Shown here: positions 42,726-52,322 of the stretch, in pieces
Layout: every line of letters starts with the position of its first letter
Position numbering within the stretch: position 1 is the stretch's first letter
Assembly (NCBI RefSeq): GCF_009720865.1
Contig: NZ_WNLA01000001.1
Location: 62,001-126,000 of the forward strand
Length of the DNA: 64,000 nt
DNA from: Pseudoduganella ginsengisoli
GTDB lineage: Bacteria > Pseudomonadota > Gammaproteobacteria > Burkholderiales > Burkholderiaceae_D
Direction: 5' to 3'
Notes under the pieces: generated by a model
Database searches by the model: none
Told to the model about the DNA's origin: nothing
What the model saw: only the letters and a program-made list of their open reading frames with translations
Position numbers and translations under genes: made by a program

Positions 42726-45581
42726 ATGTCTGACAAGTCCCAAAAAAGTAAATATCCGGTCAATATGACCGAAACCCCATTCCCGATGCGCGGCGACCTG
42801 GCCAAGCGCGAACCAAACTGGGTCAAGGATTGGCAAGACAAAAAGATTTACCAGCGTATCCGCAAGGCTGCCGCAGGCCGTCCGAAATTCGTGCTGCACG
42901 ACGGTCCTCCATACGCCAACGGCGACATCCACATCGGCCACGCCGTCAACAAGATCTTGAAAGACATGGTGGTGAAATCGCGCACCATGGCCGGCTTTGA
43001 CGCGCCTTACGTGCCGGGCTGGGATTGCCACGGCATGCCGATCGAAATCCAGATCGAAAAACTGTATGGCAAGAATTTGCCGACGGCGGAAGTGCTGACC
43101 AAGGCGCGCGCCTATGCGCACGAACAAATCGAGCGCCAAAAGAAAGACTTCATCCGCCTGGGCGTGCTGGGCGAGTGGGAAAACCCGTACCTGACAATGA
43201 ACTTCGGTAATGAAGCGGACGAGTTGCGCGCACTGGGCAAGATGTATGAAAAGGGTTATGTGTACCGTGGCCTGAAGCCGGTCAACTGGTGCTTCGATTG
43301 CGGTTCCGCGCTGGCGGAAGCGGAAGTCGAATACAAGGACAAGCGCGACCCGGCCATCGACGTGGGCTTCCCGTTTGCCGAGCATGACAAGCTGGCCGCC
43401 GCCTTCGATTTGCCAAAGCTGCCGACGGAAAACGGCTTCATCGTGATCTGGACCACGACGCCATGGACCATCCCGTCCAACCAGGCGCTGAACGTGCACC
43501 CGGAAGTCAAATACGCACTGGTGGAAACGCAGCGCGACGGCCAGCCATTGCTGCTGATCCTGGCGCAAGACCTGGTGGAAGCGTGCCTGCACCGCTACAA
43601 GCTGGAAGGCACGACGATCGGCACCGCCACCGGCGCCGCACTGGCCAACATCCGCTTCAAGCACCCGCTGCACGCGCGCGATGCCTTCTTCGACCGCTAC
43701 TCGCCGATGTACCTGGCGGAATACGTGACGACGGAAAGCGGTACCGGTGTCGTGCACTCGGCGCCGGCCTATGGCCTGGACGACTTTATCTCGTGCAAGG
43801 CGCACGGCATGAAGGATGATGAAATCCTCAAACCAGTGATGGGCGACGGCAAATACGTGCCGACCCTGCCGCTGTTTGGCGGCATGACGATCTGGGAAGC
43901 GTCGAAGCCGATCTGCGACGCGCTGCGCGAAGCGGGCGCGCTGTTCGAACTGAAAATGTTCGACCACAGCTACATGCACTGCTGGCGCCATAAAACCCCG
44001 ATCGTGTACCGCGCCACGTCGCAGTGGTTCGCAGGCATGGACGCGCATCCCAAAGATGGCGGCCCGACCTTGCGCCAGACCGCACTGAAAGGCGTCGATG
44101 CGACGCGCTTCTTCCCGGACTGGGGCCAGGCGCGCCTGCACGGCATGATCGCCAACCGTCCTGACTGGACCCTGTCGCGCCAGCGCCAGTGGGGCGTGCC
44201 GATGGCCTTCTTCATCCACAAGGAAACCGGTGAACTGCATCCGCGCACGCCGGAGCTGCTGGAACAAGTGGCGCAGCTGATTGAAAAGAACGGCATCGAT
44301 GCCTGGCAGGCGCTCGATCCAGCCACCCTGCTGGGCGACGACGCGGCCATCTACGAAAAGAACAAGGACACCTTGGATGTCTGGTTCGATTCCGGCACCA
44401 CGCACCAGACGGTATTGCGCGGTTCGCACCAGGAACAGAGCCACTTCCCGGCTGACCTGTACCTGGAAGGTTCGGACCAGCACCGCGGCTGGTTCCACTC
44501 GTCGCTGCTGACGTCGGCCATGCTCAATGGCTCGGCGCCGTATAAAGCGCTGCTGACGCACGGTTTCGTCGTCGATGGCGAAGGCAAGAAAATGTCCAAG
44601 TCGATCGGCAACACCGTATCGCCGCAAGACGTGTCGAATAAACTGGGCGCCGACATCCTGCGCCTGTGGGTGGCCGCCACCGATTACACGGGCGAGCTGT
44701 CGATCTCGGACGAAATCCTGAAGCGCGTGACGGAATCGTACCGCCGTATCCGCAATACCTTGCGCTTCCTGCTGGCCAATACGTCGGACTTCGACCACGG
44801 CAAAAATGCCGTGCCGGTGGCCGAATTGCTGGAAATCGACCGCTATGCGCTGGCCGCAACGGATGCGCTGCAAAAAGAAATCGCCGCGCACTACGAGAAT
44901 TATGAATTCCACCCGGTCGTGTCGAAATTGCAGAACTTCTGCTCGGAAGACCTGGGCGGCTTCTACCTCGACATCCTGAAAGACCGCCTGTACACGTCCG
45001 CCGTGGATTCGCACGCGCGCCGTTCGGCACAGACGGCCCTGTGGCACATCACGCAAAGCTTGCTGCGCGTGATGGCGCCGATGCTGTCGTTCACGGCGGA
45101 AGAAGCGTGGGCAGTCTTCGCCGGCAAGGAAGCCTTTGCCGCCAGCGATGAAACCATCTTCACGCAAACGTACTGGGAATTCCCGGCCGTGGCCGACGCC
45201 CAAGCACTGCTGGCCAAGTACGATGCGCTGCGCGCCGTGCGTGCCGACGTCACCAAGCAGCTGGAAGAAGTGCGCGGTTCGGGCGCGATTGGTTCGTCCT
45301 TGCAGGCGGAACTGTCCATTAAAGCTGCCGGCGACAAATATGCGCTGCTGGCCAGCCTGGAAGACGACTTGAAATTCGTATTCATCACGTCGCAGGCGCA
45401 CGTGGCGCACGTGGCTGACGCTGCGGACGAAGCCGTGGAAGTGAAGGCATCGGAAGCCGCCAAGTGCGAGCGCTGCTGGCACTACCGCGCGGACGTCGGT
45501 TCGCACGCGGACCATCCGGGCCTGTGCGGCCGCTGCCACAGCAACCTGTTTGGCGCGGGCGAGAAGCGCAAGTTCGCGTAA
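42726..45581 (+). CDS. ileS: Isoleucyl-tRNA synthetase
   Basis: A 951-residue class I aminoacyl-tRNA synthetase. It has the HIGH motif ([13 protein letters not shown]), WDCHGMPIE, the editing domain around [10 protein letters not shown], and KMSKS in [12 protein letters not shown] near residue 618. The C-terminal zinc finger is [12 protein letters not shown] followed by [10 protein letters not shown], typical of the bacterial (IleRS1) type. Length is standard. The start is ATG 42726 ([13 protein letters not shown]); the open frame upstream overlaps the end of ribF and has no family similarity. The following element at 45627 separates it from lspA. Confidence 0.97.
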   Translation: MSDKSQKSKYPVNMTETPFPMRGDLAKREPNWVKDWQDKKIYQRIRKAAAGRPKFVLHDGPPYANGDIHIGHAVNKILKDMVVKSRTMAGFDAPYVPGWDCHGMPIEIQIEKLYGKNLPTAEVLTKARAYAHEQIERQKKDFIRLGVLGEWENPYLTMNFGNEADELRALGKMYEKGYVYRGLKPVNWCFDCGSALAEAEVEYKDKRDPAIDVGFPFAEHDKLAAAFDLPKLPTENGFIVIWTTTPWTIPSNQALNVHPEVKYALVETQRDGQPLLLILAQDLVEACLHRYKLEGTTIGTATGAALANIRFKHPLHARDAFFDRYSPMYLAEYVTTESGTGVVHSAPAYGLDDFISCKAHGMKDDEILKPVMGDGKYVPTLPLFGGMTIWEASKPICDALREAGALFELKMFDHSYMHCWRHKTPIVYRATSQWFAGMDAHPKDGGPTLRQTALKGVDATRFFPDWGQARLHGMIANRPDWTLSRQRQWGVPMAFFIHKETGELHPRTPELLEQVAQLIEKNGIDAWQALDPATLLGDDAAIYEKNKDTLDVWFDSGTTHQTVLRGSHQEQSHFPADLYLEGSDQHRGWFHSSLLTSAMLNGSAPYKALLTHGFVVDGEGKKMSKSIGNTVSPQDVSNKLGADILRLWVAATDYTGELSISDEILKRVTESYRRIRNTLRFLLANTSDFDHGKNAVPVAELLEIDRYALAATDALQKEIAAHYENYEFHPVVSKLQNFCSEDLGGFYLDILKDRLYTSAVDSHARRSAQTALWHITQSLLRVMAPMLSFTAEEAWAVFAGKEAFAASDETIFTQTYWEFPAVADAQALLAKYDALRAVRADVTKQLEEVRGSGAIGSSLQAELSIKAAGDKYALLASLEDDLKFVFITSQAHVAHVADAADEAVEVKASEAAKCERCWHYRADVGSHADHPGLCGRCHSNLFGAGEKRKFA

Positions 45582-45626
45582 CGCCTCCGGCCGGTATGCA
45601 AAAACCGGCCCGCGTCGCGAAACCGC

Positions 45627-45710
45627 AGGGCGGATTTTATAAATCCGCCCTGGCGCCGTCGAAACGCATACACGGCGGGTTTAACTCGGCGTCCCCGTAA
45701 AACCCGCCCT
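45627..45710. repeat. REP/BIME-like palindromic element, copy C
   Basis: Palindrome 1 (AGGGCGGATTTTATAAATCC and GCCCT, 45627-45651) and palindrome 2 (GGCGGGTTTAACTCGGCGTC to AAAACCCGCC, 45674-45708) flank the linker GGCGCCGTCGAAACGCAT (45652-45669). The linker is shared with copy A and palindrome 2 with copies A and B. It lies inside what is elsewhere one operon, between ileS and lspA. Confidence 0.75.
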
Positions 45711-45726
45711 ACCACTTCATTACTAC

Positions 45727-46236
45727 ATGGCTAAATCCAAACCAATCGCAGCAAAATCCTCATCCGGCGGCGGGCTGGCCCCGTGGCTGGGCATTGCCAC
45801 TATCATCATTTTGCTGGACCAGATCAGCAAGATCACCATCAACAAGACCTTCCGCTACGGCGAAGACTTGCTGGTGACGTCGTTCTTCAATATCACGCTG
45901 GCGTACAACAAAGGCGCCGCATTCAGTTTCCTCCAACACGCGGGCGGATGGCAGCGCTACCTGTTTACCGGCATCGGCATTGCCGCTGCCGTGTACATCG
46001 TCTACCTGTTGAAACGCCACGCGGGCCAGCGCATGTTTTGCTGGGCGCTGGCGCTGATCATGGGCGGCGCGATCGGCAACGTGATCGACCGCGTGCTGTA
46101 TGGCCACGTGGTGGACTTCCTGGACTTCCACTGGCCCACTATCGGCCACTTCCCCGCATTTAATATTGCGGATACGGCGATTTGTATTGGCGCCGGCCTG
46201 TTCATCCTCGATGAACTGCGCCGCGTGAACAAATAA
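45727..46236 (+). CDS. lspA: Lipoprotein signal peptidase (signal peptidase II)
   Basis: A 169-residue inner-membrane aspartyl protease that removes signal peptides from prolipoproteins. It has four membrane spans. The catalytic aspartates are in [14 protein letters not shown] and [11 protein letters not shown], both canonical. [20 protein letters not shown] matches the family's conserved box. The N-terminus carries an extra ~15-residue Lys/Ser-rich lead ([15 protein letters not shown]). It is followed 9 bases later by coaBC. Confidence 0.95.
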   Translation: MAKSKPIAAKSSSGGGLAPWLGIATIIILLDQISKITINKTFRYGEDLLVTSFFNITLAYNKGAAFSFLQHAGGWQRYLFTGIGIAAAVYIVYLLKRHAGQRMFCWALALIMGGAIGNVIDRVLYGHVVDFLDFHWPTIGHFPAFNIADTAICIGAGLFILDELRRVNK

Positions 46237-46245
46237 GGAGCGACT

Positions 46246-47472
46246 ATGGAACTCGATGGCAAAAAAATCGTCCTGGGCCTGTCTGGCGGCGTCGCGTGCT
46301 ACAAGGCTGCCGAACTGTGCCGCGCGCTGACGCGCGAAGGCGCATCCGTGCAAGTGGTCATGACGGATGCGGCCGAACATTTCATCACGCCCGTCACCAT
46401 GCAGGCGCTGTCCGGCAAGCCGGTGTACAGCAGCCAGTGGGACCCGCGCGTGGCCAACAACATGGCGCACATCGACGTGACCCGCAATGCCGACGCGATC
46501 CTCGTGGCGCCCTGCTCGGCCGACTTCATGTTCAAGCTGGCGCACGGCGCCTGCGATGATTTGCTGTCGACCATGTGCGTGGCCCGTCCACGCAGCGTGC
46601 CGCTGCTGGTGGCGCCGGCCATGAACGTGGAAATGTGGCAAAACCCGGCCACCCAGCGCAACGTCCAGCAACTGAAGGATGACGGCATCGTCATCTTTGG
46701 CCCCGCTGCCGGCGAACAGGCGTGCGGCGAAGTGGGCCTGGGCCGCATGCTGGAGGCGGAACAATTGCTGGCGGAACTGGTGGCGGCGTTCCAGCCCAAA
46801 GTCCTGGCCGGCAAACGCATCCTCGTCACGGCCGGTCCGACCTTTGAAGCCATCGACCCGGTGCGCGGCATTACCAATCTGTCGTCCGGCAAAATGGGCT
46901 ACGCCGTGGCGCGCGCGGCCCGCGAGGCAGGTGCGGAAGTCGTGCTGGTTTCCGGCCCGACCGCATTGCCGACGCCGTTCGGCGTCCAGCGCATTAATGT
47001 GCAAAGCGCGCAGCAAATGTACGACGAAGTCATGCGCGCCATCCATGGCCAGCACGTGTTCGTCTCGGTGGCTGCCGTGGCGGACTGGCGCGTGGCCAAC
47101 CCCAGCACGCAAAAGATGAAAAAGAAAGGCGACGGTACCGTGCCGGATTTGAAGTTCGAACAAAATCCGGACATCCTGGCCACCGTGGCCCAGCGCACCA
47201 GCCTGGCCGGTTATCCGTATTGCGTGGGCTTTGCCGCGGAATCGGAAAACTTGCTGGAATATGGCGCCGCCAAACGGGAAAAGAAAGGCATCCCGCTATT
47301 GGTCGGCAATATCGGCCACCAGACGTTCGGCCAGGACGACAACACCATCATCCTGTTCGATGAAAACGGCCACACGATCTTGCCGCGTGCCGACAAGCTA
47401 ACCCTGGCGCGCGCCTTGATTTCTGAAATCTCCAAGCGCATCGATAAACACTCGTTATTCTCGCCTCAATAA
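46246..47472 (+). CDS. coaBC: Phosphopantothenoylcysteine decarboxylase / phosphopantothenate-cysteine ligase
   Basis: A 408-residue bifunctional Dfp protein of coenzyme A synthesis. The N-terminal flavin-dependent CoaC domain has [24 protein letters not shown], and the catalytic cysteine in [14 protein letters not shown]. The C-terminal CoaB ligase domain has [18 protein letters not shown] and [10 protein letters not shown], then [20 protein letters not shown]. All expected motifs and the usual length are present. An AAGGAG Shine-Dalgarno precedes the ATG. It is co-transcribed with lspA and dut; the coaBC-dut pairing is widely conserved. Confidence 0.96.
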   Translation: MELDGKKIVLGLSGGVACYKAAELCRALTREGASVQVVMTDAAEHFITPVTMQALSGKPVYSSQWDPRVANNMAHIDVTRNADAILVAPCSADFMFKLAHGACDDLLSTMCVARPRSVPLLVAPAMNVEMWQNPATQRNVQQLKDDGIVIFGPAAGEQACGEVGLGRMLEAEQLLAELVAAFQPKVLAGKRILVTAGPTFEAIDPVRGITNLSSGKMGYAVARAAREAGAEVVLVSGPTALPTPFGVQRINVQSAQQMYDEVMRAIHGQHVFVSVAAVADWRVANPSTQKMKKKGDGTVPDLKFEQNPDILATVAQRTSLAGYPYCVGFAAESENLLEYGAAKREKKGIPLLVGNIGHQTFGQDDNTIILFDENGHTILPRADKLTLARALISEISKRIDKHSLFSPQ

Positions 47473-47480
47473 GCAATCCA

Positions 47481-47930
47481 ATGAAAACCGTAGACGTCAA
47501 AATCCTCGACCCGCGCATGAAAGACCAGCTGCCGGCCTATGCAACCCCGGGCAGCGCCGGCCTCGACCTGCGCGCCTGCATCGATGCACCGATGGTCATC
47601 GAGCCGGGCCAGACCGTGCTGATTCCAACCGGCCTGGCGATCCACATTGCCGATCCGGGCTACGCCGCGATGATCCTGCCGCGCAGCGGCATGGGCCACA
47701 AGAACGGCATCGTGCTGGGGAATCTGGTAGGCTTGATTGACTCGGATTACCAGGGACAACTAATGGTTTCCACCTGGAACCGCGGACACAATTCGTTTAC
47801 GCTGAATCCCATGGAACGGCTGGCCCAGTTGATCATTGTGCCGGTGCTGCAAGTGGGCTTCAACGTGGTGGAAGAATTCGGTAATTCCGAGCGCGGCGAA
47901 GGCGGTTTCGGGAGCACCGGCAAACATTAA
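47481..47930 (+). CDS. dut: dUTP diphosphatase
   Basis: A 149-residue trimeric dUTPase that hydrolyses dUTP to dUMP, preventing uracil incorporation. All five motifs are present: [40 protein letters not shown], and the C-terminal GEGGFGSTG. It starts 8 bases after coaBC. The lipoprotein gene downstream follows by 12 bases and may be part of the same transcript. Confidence 0.97.
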   Translation: MKTVDVKILDPRMKDQLPAYATPGSAGLDLRACIDAPMVIEPGQTVLIPTGLAIHIADPGYAAMILPRSGMGHKNGIVLGNLVGLIDSDYQGQLMVSTWNRGHNSFTLNPMERLAQLIIVPVLQVGFNVVEEFGNSERGEGGFGSTGKH

Positions 47931-47942
47931 GAGGACTGGAAC

Positions 47943-49040
47943 ATGATGGGCAAGGCAAGGCGTTGGGCGTTTTATATCACTGCGGCAGGCGCCGCCACCT
48001 TGCTGACGGGCTGTTCCACAACACTGTGGCCCGGCAAGCCTGTTCCAGAACCCGGCCCGGCGCCCTACACGCCGGCCGCCCCGCAGGAGCCTGTGCTGTC
48101 CGCCCGCGCCGTGGCGGCGCAGGAATCCCTGAAAACCATGGTGGCGCTGCAAGACCGCCTGTCGCGCGTATCGGCGCCCCTGTTGATCAACAATGCAGAC
48201 TTGTGCCGCTCCCAGGCCCGCAACCTGCTCGGGTTCACGGCGCAAAACCGTTATTCGTATCCCGGTGAATACAGTGAAGCGGCAGCCGCCGTGCTCGGTT
48301 ATGGCGACCGCCTGCAAGTCAGTTCCGTGCTGGCCGGCAGCGGCGCCGCACGCGCCGGTTTGCGCAAGGGCGACAGCCTGATTGCCGTCGAAGACAAGCC
48401 GCTGCATGGCGGCCCGGATGCGGAAGCGCATGCGGCGGAAGTACTGGGCCCGCTGGTCGGCAACCGCGCCGCGCTGAACCTCACCATTGCCCGCAGCGGC
48501 CTGTCGCAAACCATGAACGTGCCCGTCACGCGGGCGTGCGCAATCCGCATCCAGCTGGGCAACAGCGACAATATCAATTCGTATGCGGATGGCCAGCGCG
48601 TAGCCATCACGCGCGGCATGATGAATTATGCGCAAAGCGATGAAGCCATTGCCTATGTGCTGGCGCGCGATATCGCCCACAATGTGCTGGGCCACGCGGG
48701 CGCCATGCGCCAGACCAATACGCAAGGCAGCATGATCGACAACCTGGTACGCGCGAAACCGGATACGTCGCTGCTGATTGGCGGCGGCGGCATCAAGCCG
48801 GTGCCGCAAGACCTCGACGCGGCGGCTGACACGCTGGCCATCTATATGCTGCAGCGCGCCGGCTACAACATCGACCACGCCAAGCCGTTCTGGCAACGCC
48901 TGTCGAACCAGTATCCGGCCACCGTACTGAATGGCTACACGGCTGCCCACCCTGCCGTTGCCGTGCGCATGGCTGCGCTGGACAAAGCCGTGTCGGACGT
49001 CAAAGCCAAGCTGGCCGCGAAAAAGCCGCTGGTGCCATGA
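47943..49040 (+). CDS. Lipoprotein with PDZ-like region and degenerate M48 peptidase domain
   Basis: A 365-residue lipoprotein: the lipobox LLTGCSTT places Cys24 as the lipidation site. Residues ~110-185 look PDZ-like (VSSVLAGSGAARAGLRKGDSLIAVED). The C-terminal part resembles Oma87/LoiP-type M48 metallopeptidases: ITRGMMNYAQSDEAIAYVLARDIAHNVLGH. In active M48 enzymes the last stretch is HExxH. Here the first histidine and the glutamate are R and D (RDIAH), so zinc catalysis should be lost. The later AAADTLAIYMLQRAGY still matches the family's third-ligand helix (E replaced by AD). It is probably a pseudopeptidase or chaperone-like factor in the periplasm. Confidence 0.75.
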   Translation: MMGKARRWAFYITAAGAATLLTGCSTTLWPGKPVPEPGPAPYTPAAPQEPVLSARAVAAQESLKTMVALQDRLSRVSAPLLINNADLCRSQARNLLGFTAQNRYSYPGEYSEAAAAVLGYGDRLQVSSVLAGSGAARAGLRKGDSLIAVEDKPLHGGPDAEAHAAEVLGPLVGNRAALNLTIARSGLSQTMNVPVTRACAIRIQLGNSDNINSYADGQRVAITRGMMNYAQSDEAIAYVLARDIAHNVLGHAGAMRQTNTQGSMIDNLVRAKPDTSLLIGGGGIKPVPQDLDAAADTLAIYMLQRAGYNIDHAKPFWQRLSNQYPATVLNGYTAAHPAVAVRMAALDKAVSDVKAKLAAKKPLVP

Positions 49041-49462
49041 TGCGCATGTGGTCTTCCGCCCTGTTGCTGGCAGCATCCGCCAGCGCCCTGCCCGGCGCGC
49101 ATGGCGCCGAATGGACGCGCATCGGGCGCGGCGCCAATCCCGAAGTGTATGTCGACCTGGCGTCCGTCAAGGAAGAAGCCAACGGCCGCAGCGCGTGGGT
49201 CATGCGCAATTACAGCAAGGGCCAGACGGCGCCCGATGGCAAACCTTACCGCTCGGTGCGCACGCAGCATGTCTATGCGTGCAAGGACCACACAGCCACG
49301 TTGCAGGCGCAATCGTTTTATCCGGACGCGATGGGTAAAGGCGAAGCGGTGGGGAATTTCAAATATGAACAATATGACGCGGAAAAAATCGCGTCCGGCA
49401 GCGCGATGGACAGCGTGTCGAAACGCGTCTGCCGCAAGAAGCTGCGCAAGCCGCGCCGCTGA
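49037..49462 (+). CDS. Small secreted protein, surface-adhesin-E-like
   Basis: A 141-residue exported protein. Signal peptide of about 23 residues (MWSSALLLAASASALPGAHG). The mature part opens AEWTRIGRGANPEVYVDLAS and contains MRNYSKGQTAPDG and YRSVRTQHVYACKDHTATL. The pattern 'VYVDLASVK..G..AWVMRNY' with a conserved Cys resembles the small periplasmic/surface domain named surface-adhesin protein E. The last 12 residues are strongly basic. It overlaps the lipoprotein gene by 4 bases (ATGA), so the two are coupled. Confidence 0.65.
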   Translation: MMRMWSSALLLAASASALPGAHGAEWTRIGRGANPEVYVDLASVKEEANGRSAWVMRNYSKGQTAPDGKPYRSVRTQHVYACKDHTATLQAQSFYPDAMGKGEAVGNFKYEQYDAEKIASGSAMDSVSKRVCRKKLRKPRR

Positions 49463-50071
49463 TCAACGCCCCTGCTTGCGCCGGCGCGACAGTGCCACGC
49501 CGGCCAGGCCCAGGCCCAGCAGCGCAACGCTGCCCGGTTCCGGCACATTGTTGGCGCTGATCTTTGTCGTGAAGTAAGCGTAGTCATTATTATTGGCATC
49601 GCCGGCCCAGATCCAGTGGGCGCTGTTGTTGATCAGGGAACGATCGCCCCATGGGTTGACGCCATCCGGCCCCAGGTCTTGCAGAACGCCATAGGCGCCG
49701 TTGAAACCCGTGTTATTGCCCTTCCAGTTGGTGGTATCGGTCGTCAGGAACGTCGAACCGTTGGCGAATTTGTGGCCCGTGCCGGACAGCGAAAAGTCGC
49801 CGAGGAAGCCGGCAATCCCGCCCAGATCGAATGCATAGACGTGCAAGTAATAATTGGTGCCCTGGGCCAGGGTAACGTTATTGGTGTACGACGTCGTCCA
49901 GTCGGCGCCATTGCCGAAACTCGTTCCCGTCACGCTATCGGACGTCGACAAATACATGGCATAACCATTGTCGACACTCGCATGCGTTGTCAGCACCGTT
50001 GCGGACGCATTCAGCGTAAGAGCTGAAGCAATGGTGGCGATGGCGTAGCGCGCAAAACTGGTAACTTTCAT
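49463..50071 (-). CDS. PEP-CTERM sorting-domain protein (sigma-54 promoter)
   Basis: A 202-residue secreted protein. Signal peptide about 1-24 (IATIASALTLNASA). The mature domain is rich in Asn/Gly/Thr/Tyr (NYYLHVYAFDLGGIAGFLGD). The C-terminal PEP-CTERM signal is VPEPGSVALLGLGLAGVALSRRRK: a PEP motif, a hydrophobic helix and a basic tail. Such proteins are cut and anchored by an exosortase and are tied to exopolysaccharide and floc formation. No exosortase gene is in the window. An AAGGAA Shine-Dalgarno precedes the ATG. The function of the globular part is unknown. Confidence 0.9.
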   Translation of the reverse strand: MKVTSFARYAIATIASALTLNASATVLTTHASVDNGYAMYLSTSDSVTGTSFGNGADWTTSYTNNVTLAQGTNYYLHVYAFDLGGIAGFLGDFSLSGTGHKFANGSTFLTTDTTNWKGNNTGFNGAYGVLQDLGPDGVNPWGDRSLINNSAHWIWAGDANNNDYAYFTTKISANNVPEPGSVALLGLGLAGVALSRRRKQGR

Positions 50072-50108
50072 GGCGTAGTTCCTTTATGGGATGAGGATGC
50101 CATGTCCA

Positions 50109-50126
50109 ATGCAATTACCATGCCAG
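50109..50126 (-). promoter_or_regulatory. Sigma-54 (RpoN) promoter of the PEP-CTERM gene
   Basis: Reverse strand TGGCAT-GGTAA-TTGCA (50125 down to 50110) matches TGGCAY-N5-TTGCW at every conserved position. The predicted start near 50100 gives a ~29-base leader to the ATG at 50071. Upstream, 50130-50215 is A+T-rich, with an inverted pair CATTTGGAAAT / GATTTCCAATG that could bind an enhancer-binding protein such as PrsR. Confidence 0.72.
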
Positions 50127-50344
50127 ATATTTTCATTTGGAAATTATTATTTCTAATCAGAAACTTAGATTTCCAATGCAAAATCTTTGTCAGCGGGAAT
50201 GTAAAAATTTCCGACAAACACCGGTCACGGCACTCTACCGCAATGCGCTGCACTGTGAACCAGATGCCGGCGCCTGCACTACGACGATGACTGGTATATG
50301 CAACCTCCGGCGCGCGCGCTGATGCAGCGGTGTATAGTCATGCG

Positions 50345-51361
50345 ATGGACAGCATAGACCTCGAAGTACTGAAAACCAGCGCCGCCTGGATCGCCGCAGG
50401 CCACAAGGCCGAACTCGTTACTGTCATGAAAACGTGGGGCTCCAGCCCCCGCCCGATCGGCGCCACGCTGGCCATTTGCGACGATGGCACGGTGGTGGGG
50501 TCCGTGTCCGGCGGCTGTATCGAAGATGACTTGATTGCCCGCGTACGCAACCATGGCATTACGCGCGATACGCCGGAAGTGGTCAGCTATGGCATCACGG
50601 CAGACGAAGCGCATCGCTTCGGCTTGCCGTGCGGCGGCACCATTGAACTGGCGCTGGAACCACTGGGTCCGCACAGCCGCATCGCGGAATTGCTGGACAT
50701 GCTGGAACAGCGCCGCCTGGTTGAACGGCGCCTGGATCTCGACACGGGGGCCGTCACGCTGGCCCCTGCCGTGGCGGGCAATATCCTGGAACGCATCGGC
50801 AATTCCCTGGTGACGCAGCATGGTCCCCGCTGGCGTTTGCTGATCATCGGCGCCGGCCAGCTGTCGCGCTTCCTCGCGCAAATCGCCACGGCCATGGAAT
50901 ACCACGTGACGGTGTGCGACCCGCGCGAGGAATACCGGCAAGGTTGGCACGTCGATAACGTGCAACTGGTGCACGCGATGCCCGATGACCTGGTGCTGGA
51001 AATGAAACTGGACCACCGCAGCGCTGTCGTGGCGCTGACGCACGATCCCAAGCTCGATGACCTGGCGCTGATGGAAGCGCTGAAATCCGATGCGTTTTAC
51101 GTGGGCGCCATTGGCTCGCGTTTAAACAATAGCAAGCGGCGCGAACGGCTGGTGCAATTCGACGTGACGCCCGAACAGCTGGACCGCCTGCACGGCCCGA
51201 TCGGCCTGTACATCGGCAGCAAGACCCCGGCGGAAATCGCGATTTCCATTCTGGCGGAAATGACGGCCGTGAAAAACGGCGTCCCGTCCAGCATGCAAGT
51301 CAACCACGCCGCCGCTCCGCAGCCGCAATCCGGCAGCGCTTGCATGGTGGGGGCAGTTTAA
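50345..51361 (+). CDS. xdhC: XdhC-family protein
   Basis: A 338-residue XdhC/CoxI-family protein with both family domains. The N-terminal XdhC domain has VTVMKTWGSSPRPIGATLAI, GSVSGGCIEDDL and FGLPCGGTIELALE. The C-terminal Rossmann domain has LLIIGAGQLSRFLA, VALTHDPKLDDLAL, VGAIGSRLNN and GLYIGSKTPAEIA. XdhC proteins mature or sulfurate molybdenum cofactor before insertion into xanthine dehydrogenase-type enzymes. That suits the Moco genes at 21.5-24.6 kb, although no xdhAB is in the window. The start is ATG 50345; a GTG 5 codons upstream is possible. Confidence 0.9.
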   Translation: MDSIDLEVLKTSAAWIAAGHKAELVTVMKTWGSSPRPIGATLAICDDGTVVGSVSGGCIEDDLIARVRNHGITRDTPEVVSYGITADEAHRFGLPCGGTIELALEPLGPHSRIAELLDMLEQRRLVERRLDLDTGAVTLAPAVAGNILERIGNSLVTQHGPRWRLLIIGAGQLSRFLAQIATAMEYHVTVCDPREEYRQGWHVDNVQLVHAMPDDLVLEMKLDHRSAVVALTHDPKLDDLALMEALKSDAFYVGAIGSRLNNSKRRERLVQFDVTPEQLDRLHGPIGLYIGSKTPAEIAISILAEMTAVKNGVPSSMQVNHAAAPQPQSGSACMVGAV

Positions 51362-51431
51362 AAGCAAGAATCGACAAGCAGATATGGGCCGGGTCGGCCA
51401 CAATAGCGGTTCAACTTAATCGGTTACCGCT

Positions 51432-52322
51432 ATGAGCACTGCCAACTTGCTGCGTCTTGTTTTGCTGGCCTCGATCTGGGGCGGCTCTTTCCTGTTTATG
51501 CGCATTGCCGCGCCGGTGCTCGGGCCGGCCGTGCTGATTGAATACCGGCTGATATTTGCCGCGGGTTTTCTTGCCGTGGTTGGTTTCGTCATGAAAAAGC
51601 CGCTGGGCTGGCGCACGCACTGGAAGCACTATTTCATCCTCGGGCTGTTCAATTCCGCGATTCCCTTCGTGCTGTTTGCTTATGCGGCGCGCATGCTGCC
51701 CGCTTCCGTCCTGTCGGTATTGAATGCCACGGCCCCCATGTGGGGTGCGCTGATTGGCGCGGTGTGGCAGCGGCAAATGGTGTCGGGCCGCGTGCTGGCC
51801 GGTCTCGTGCTGGGTACGTGCGGCGTCGCACTGCTGGTGGGACTGGACCACGCCAGCGCCCGCGCCGGCGCGGCTCTCGCGATTGCCGCCGCCCTGCTGG
51901 CATCGTTCAACTATGGCATTGCCAGCACGTATGCGAAAACCGCGCAAGCCGTCGAGCCGTTCGCCAATGCACACGGCAGCATGTGGGCCGCCGCGCTGCT
52001 GACCTTGCCGCTGGTGCCGCTGATGCCTTCGCCCGGTTCGCCTACGATGGGCATTATGGCGGCAGCGTTCGCACTGGGCGTGCTGTGCAGCGGCGTGGCG
52101 TACCTGATTTACTACAAGCTGATCCGCGACGTGGGCGCCACGTCCGCCCTGACCGTCACGTTCCTCAGCCCCCTGTTCGGCATCTTGTGGGGCGTGCTGT
52201 TCCTTGGCGAAACCGTGGGCTGGCACACGCTGGCAGGATCCGCCATCGTCATTGCCGGTACGGCGCTGGTAACAGGCTTTAAACCGAACTTCGGCTGGCT
52301 GCGCCGGACGGAGCCCGTGTAA
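51432..52322 (+). CDS. EamA-family (DMT superfamily) transporter
   Basis: A 296-residue membrane protein with ten predicted spans in two EamA repeats (about 1-140 and 150-285). Marker stretches are IWGGSFLFMRIAAPVLGPA at the start, LNATAPMWGALIGAVWQRQM at the end of repeat 1, and LTVTFLSPLFGILWGVLFLGE in repeat 2. It probably exports small metabolites or amino acids; specificity is unknown. The stop TAA shares one base with the ATG of alkA (TAATG), so the two genes are translationally coupled. Confidence 0.88.
   Translation: MSTANLLRLVLLASIWGGSFLFMRIAAPVLGPAVLIEYRLIFAAGFLAVVGFVMKKPLGWRTHWKHYFILGLFNSAIPFVLFAYAARMLPASVLSVLNATAPMWGALIGAVWQRQMVSGRVLAGLVLGTCGVALLVGLDHASARAGAALAIAAALLASFNYGIASTYAKTAQAVEPFANAHGSMWAAALLTLPLVPLMPSPGSPTMGIMAAAFALGVLCSGVAYLIYYKLIRDVGATSALTVTFLSPLFGILWGVLFLGETVGWHTLAGSAIVIAGTALVTGFKPNFGWLRRTEPV

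Noticed and set aside
42678-45539. A 953-codon open frame antisense to ileS
   Set aside because: The sense strand encodes a full IleRS with HIGH, KMSKS and zinc-finger motifs. The antisense product has no protein-like features.
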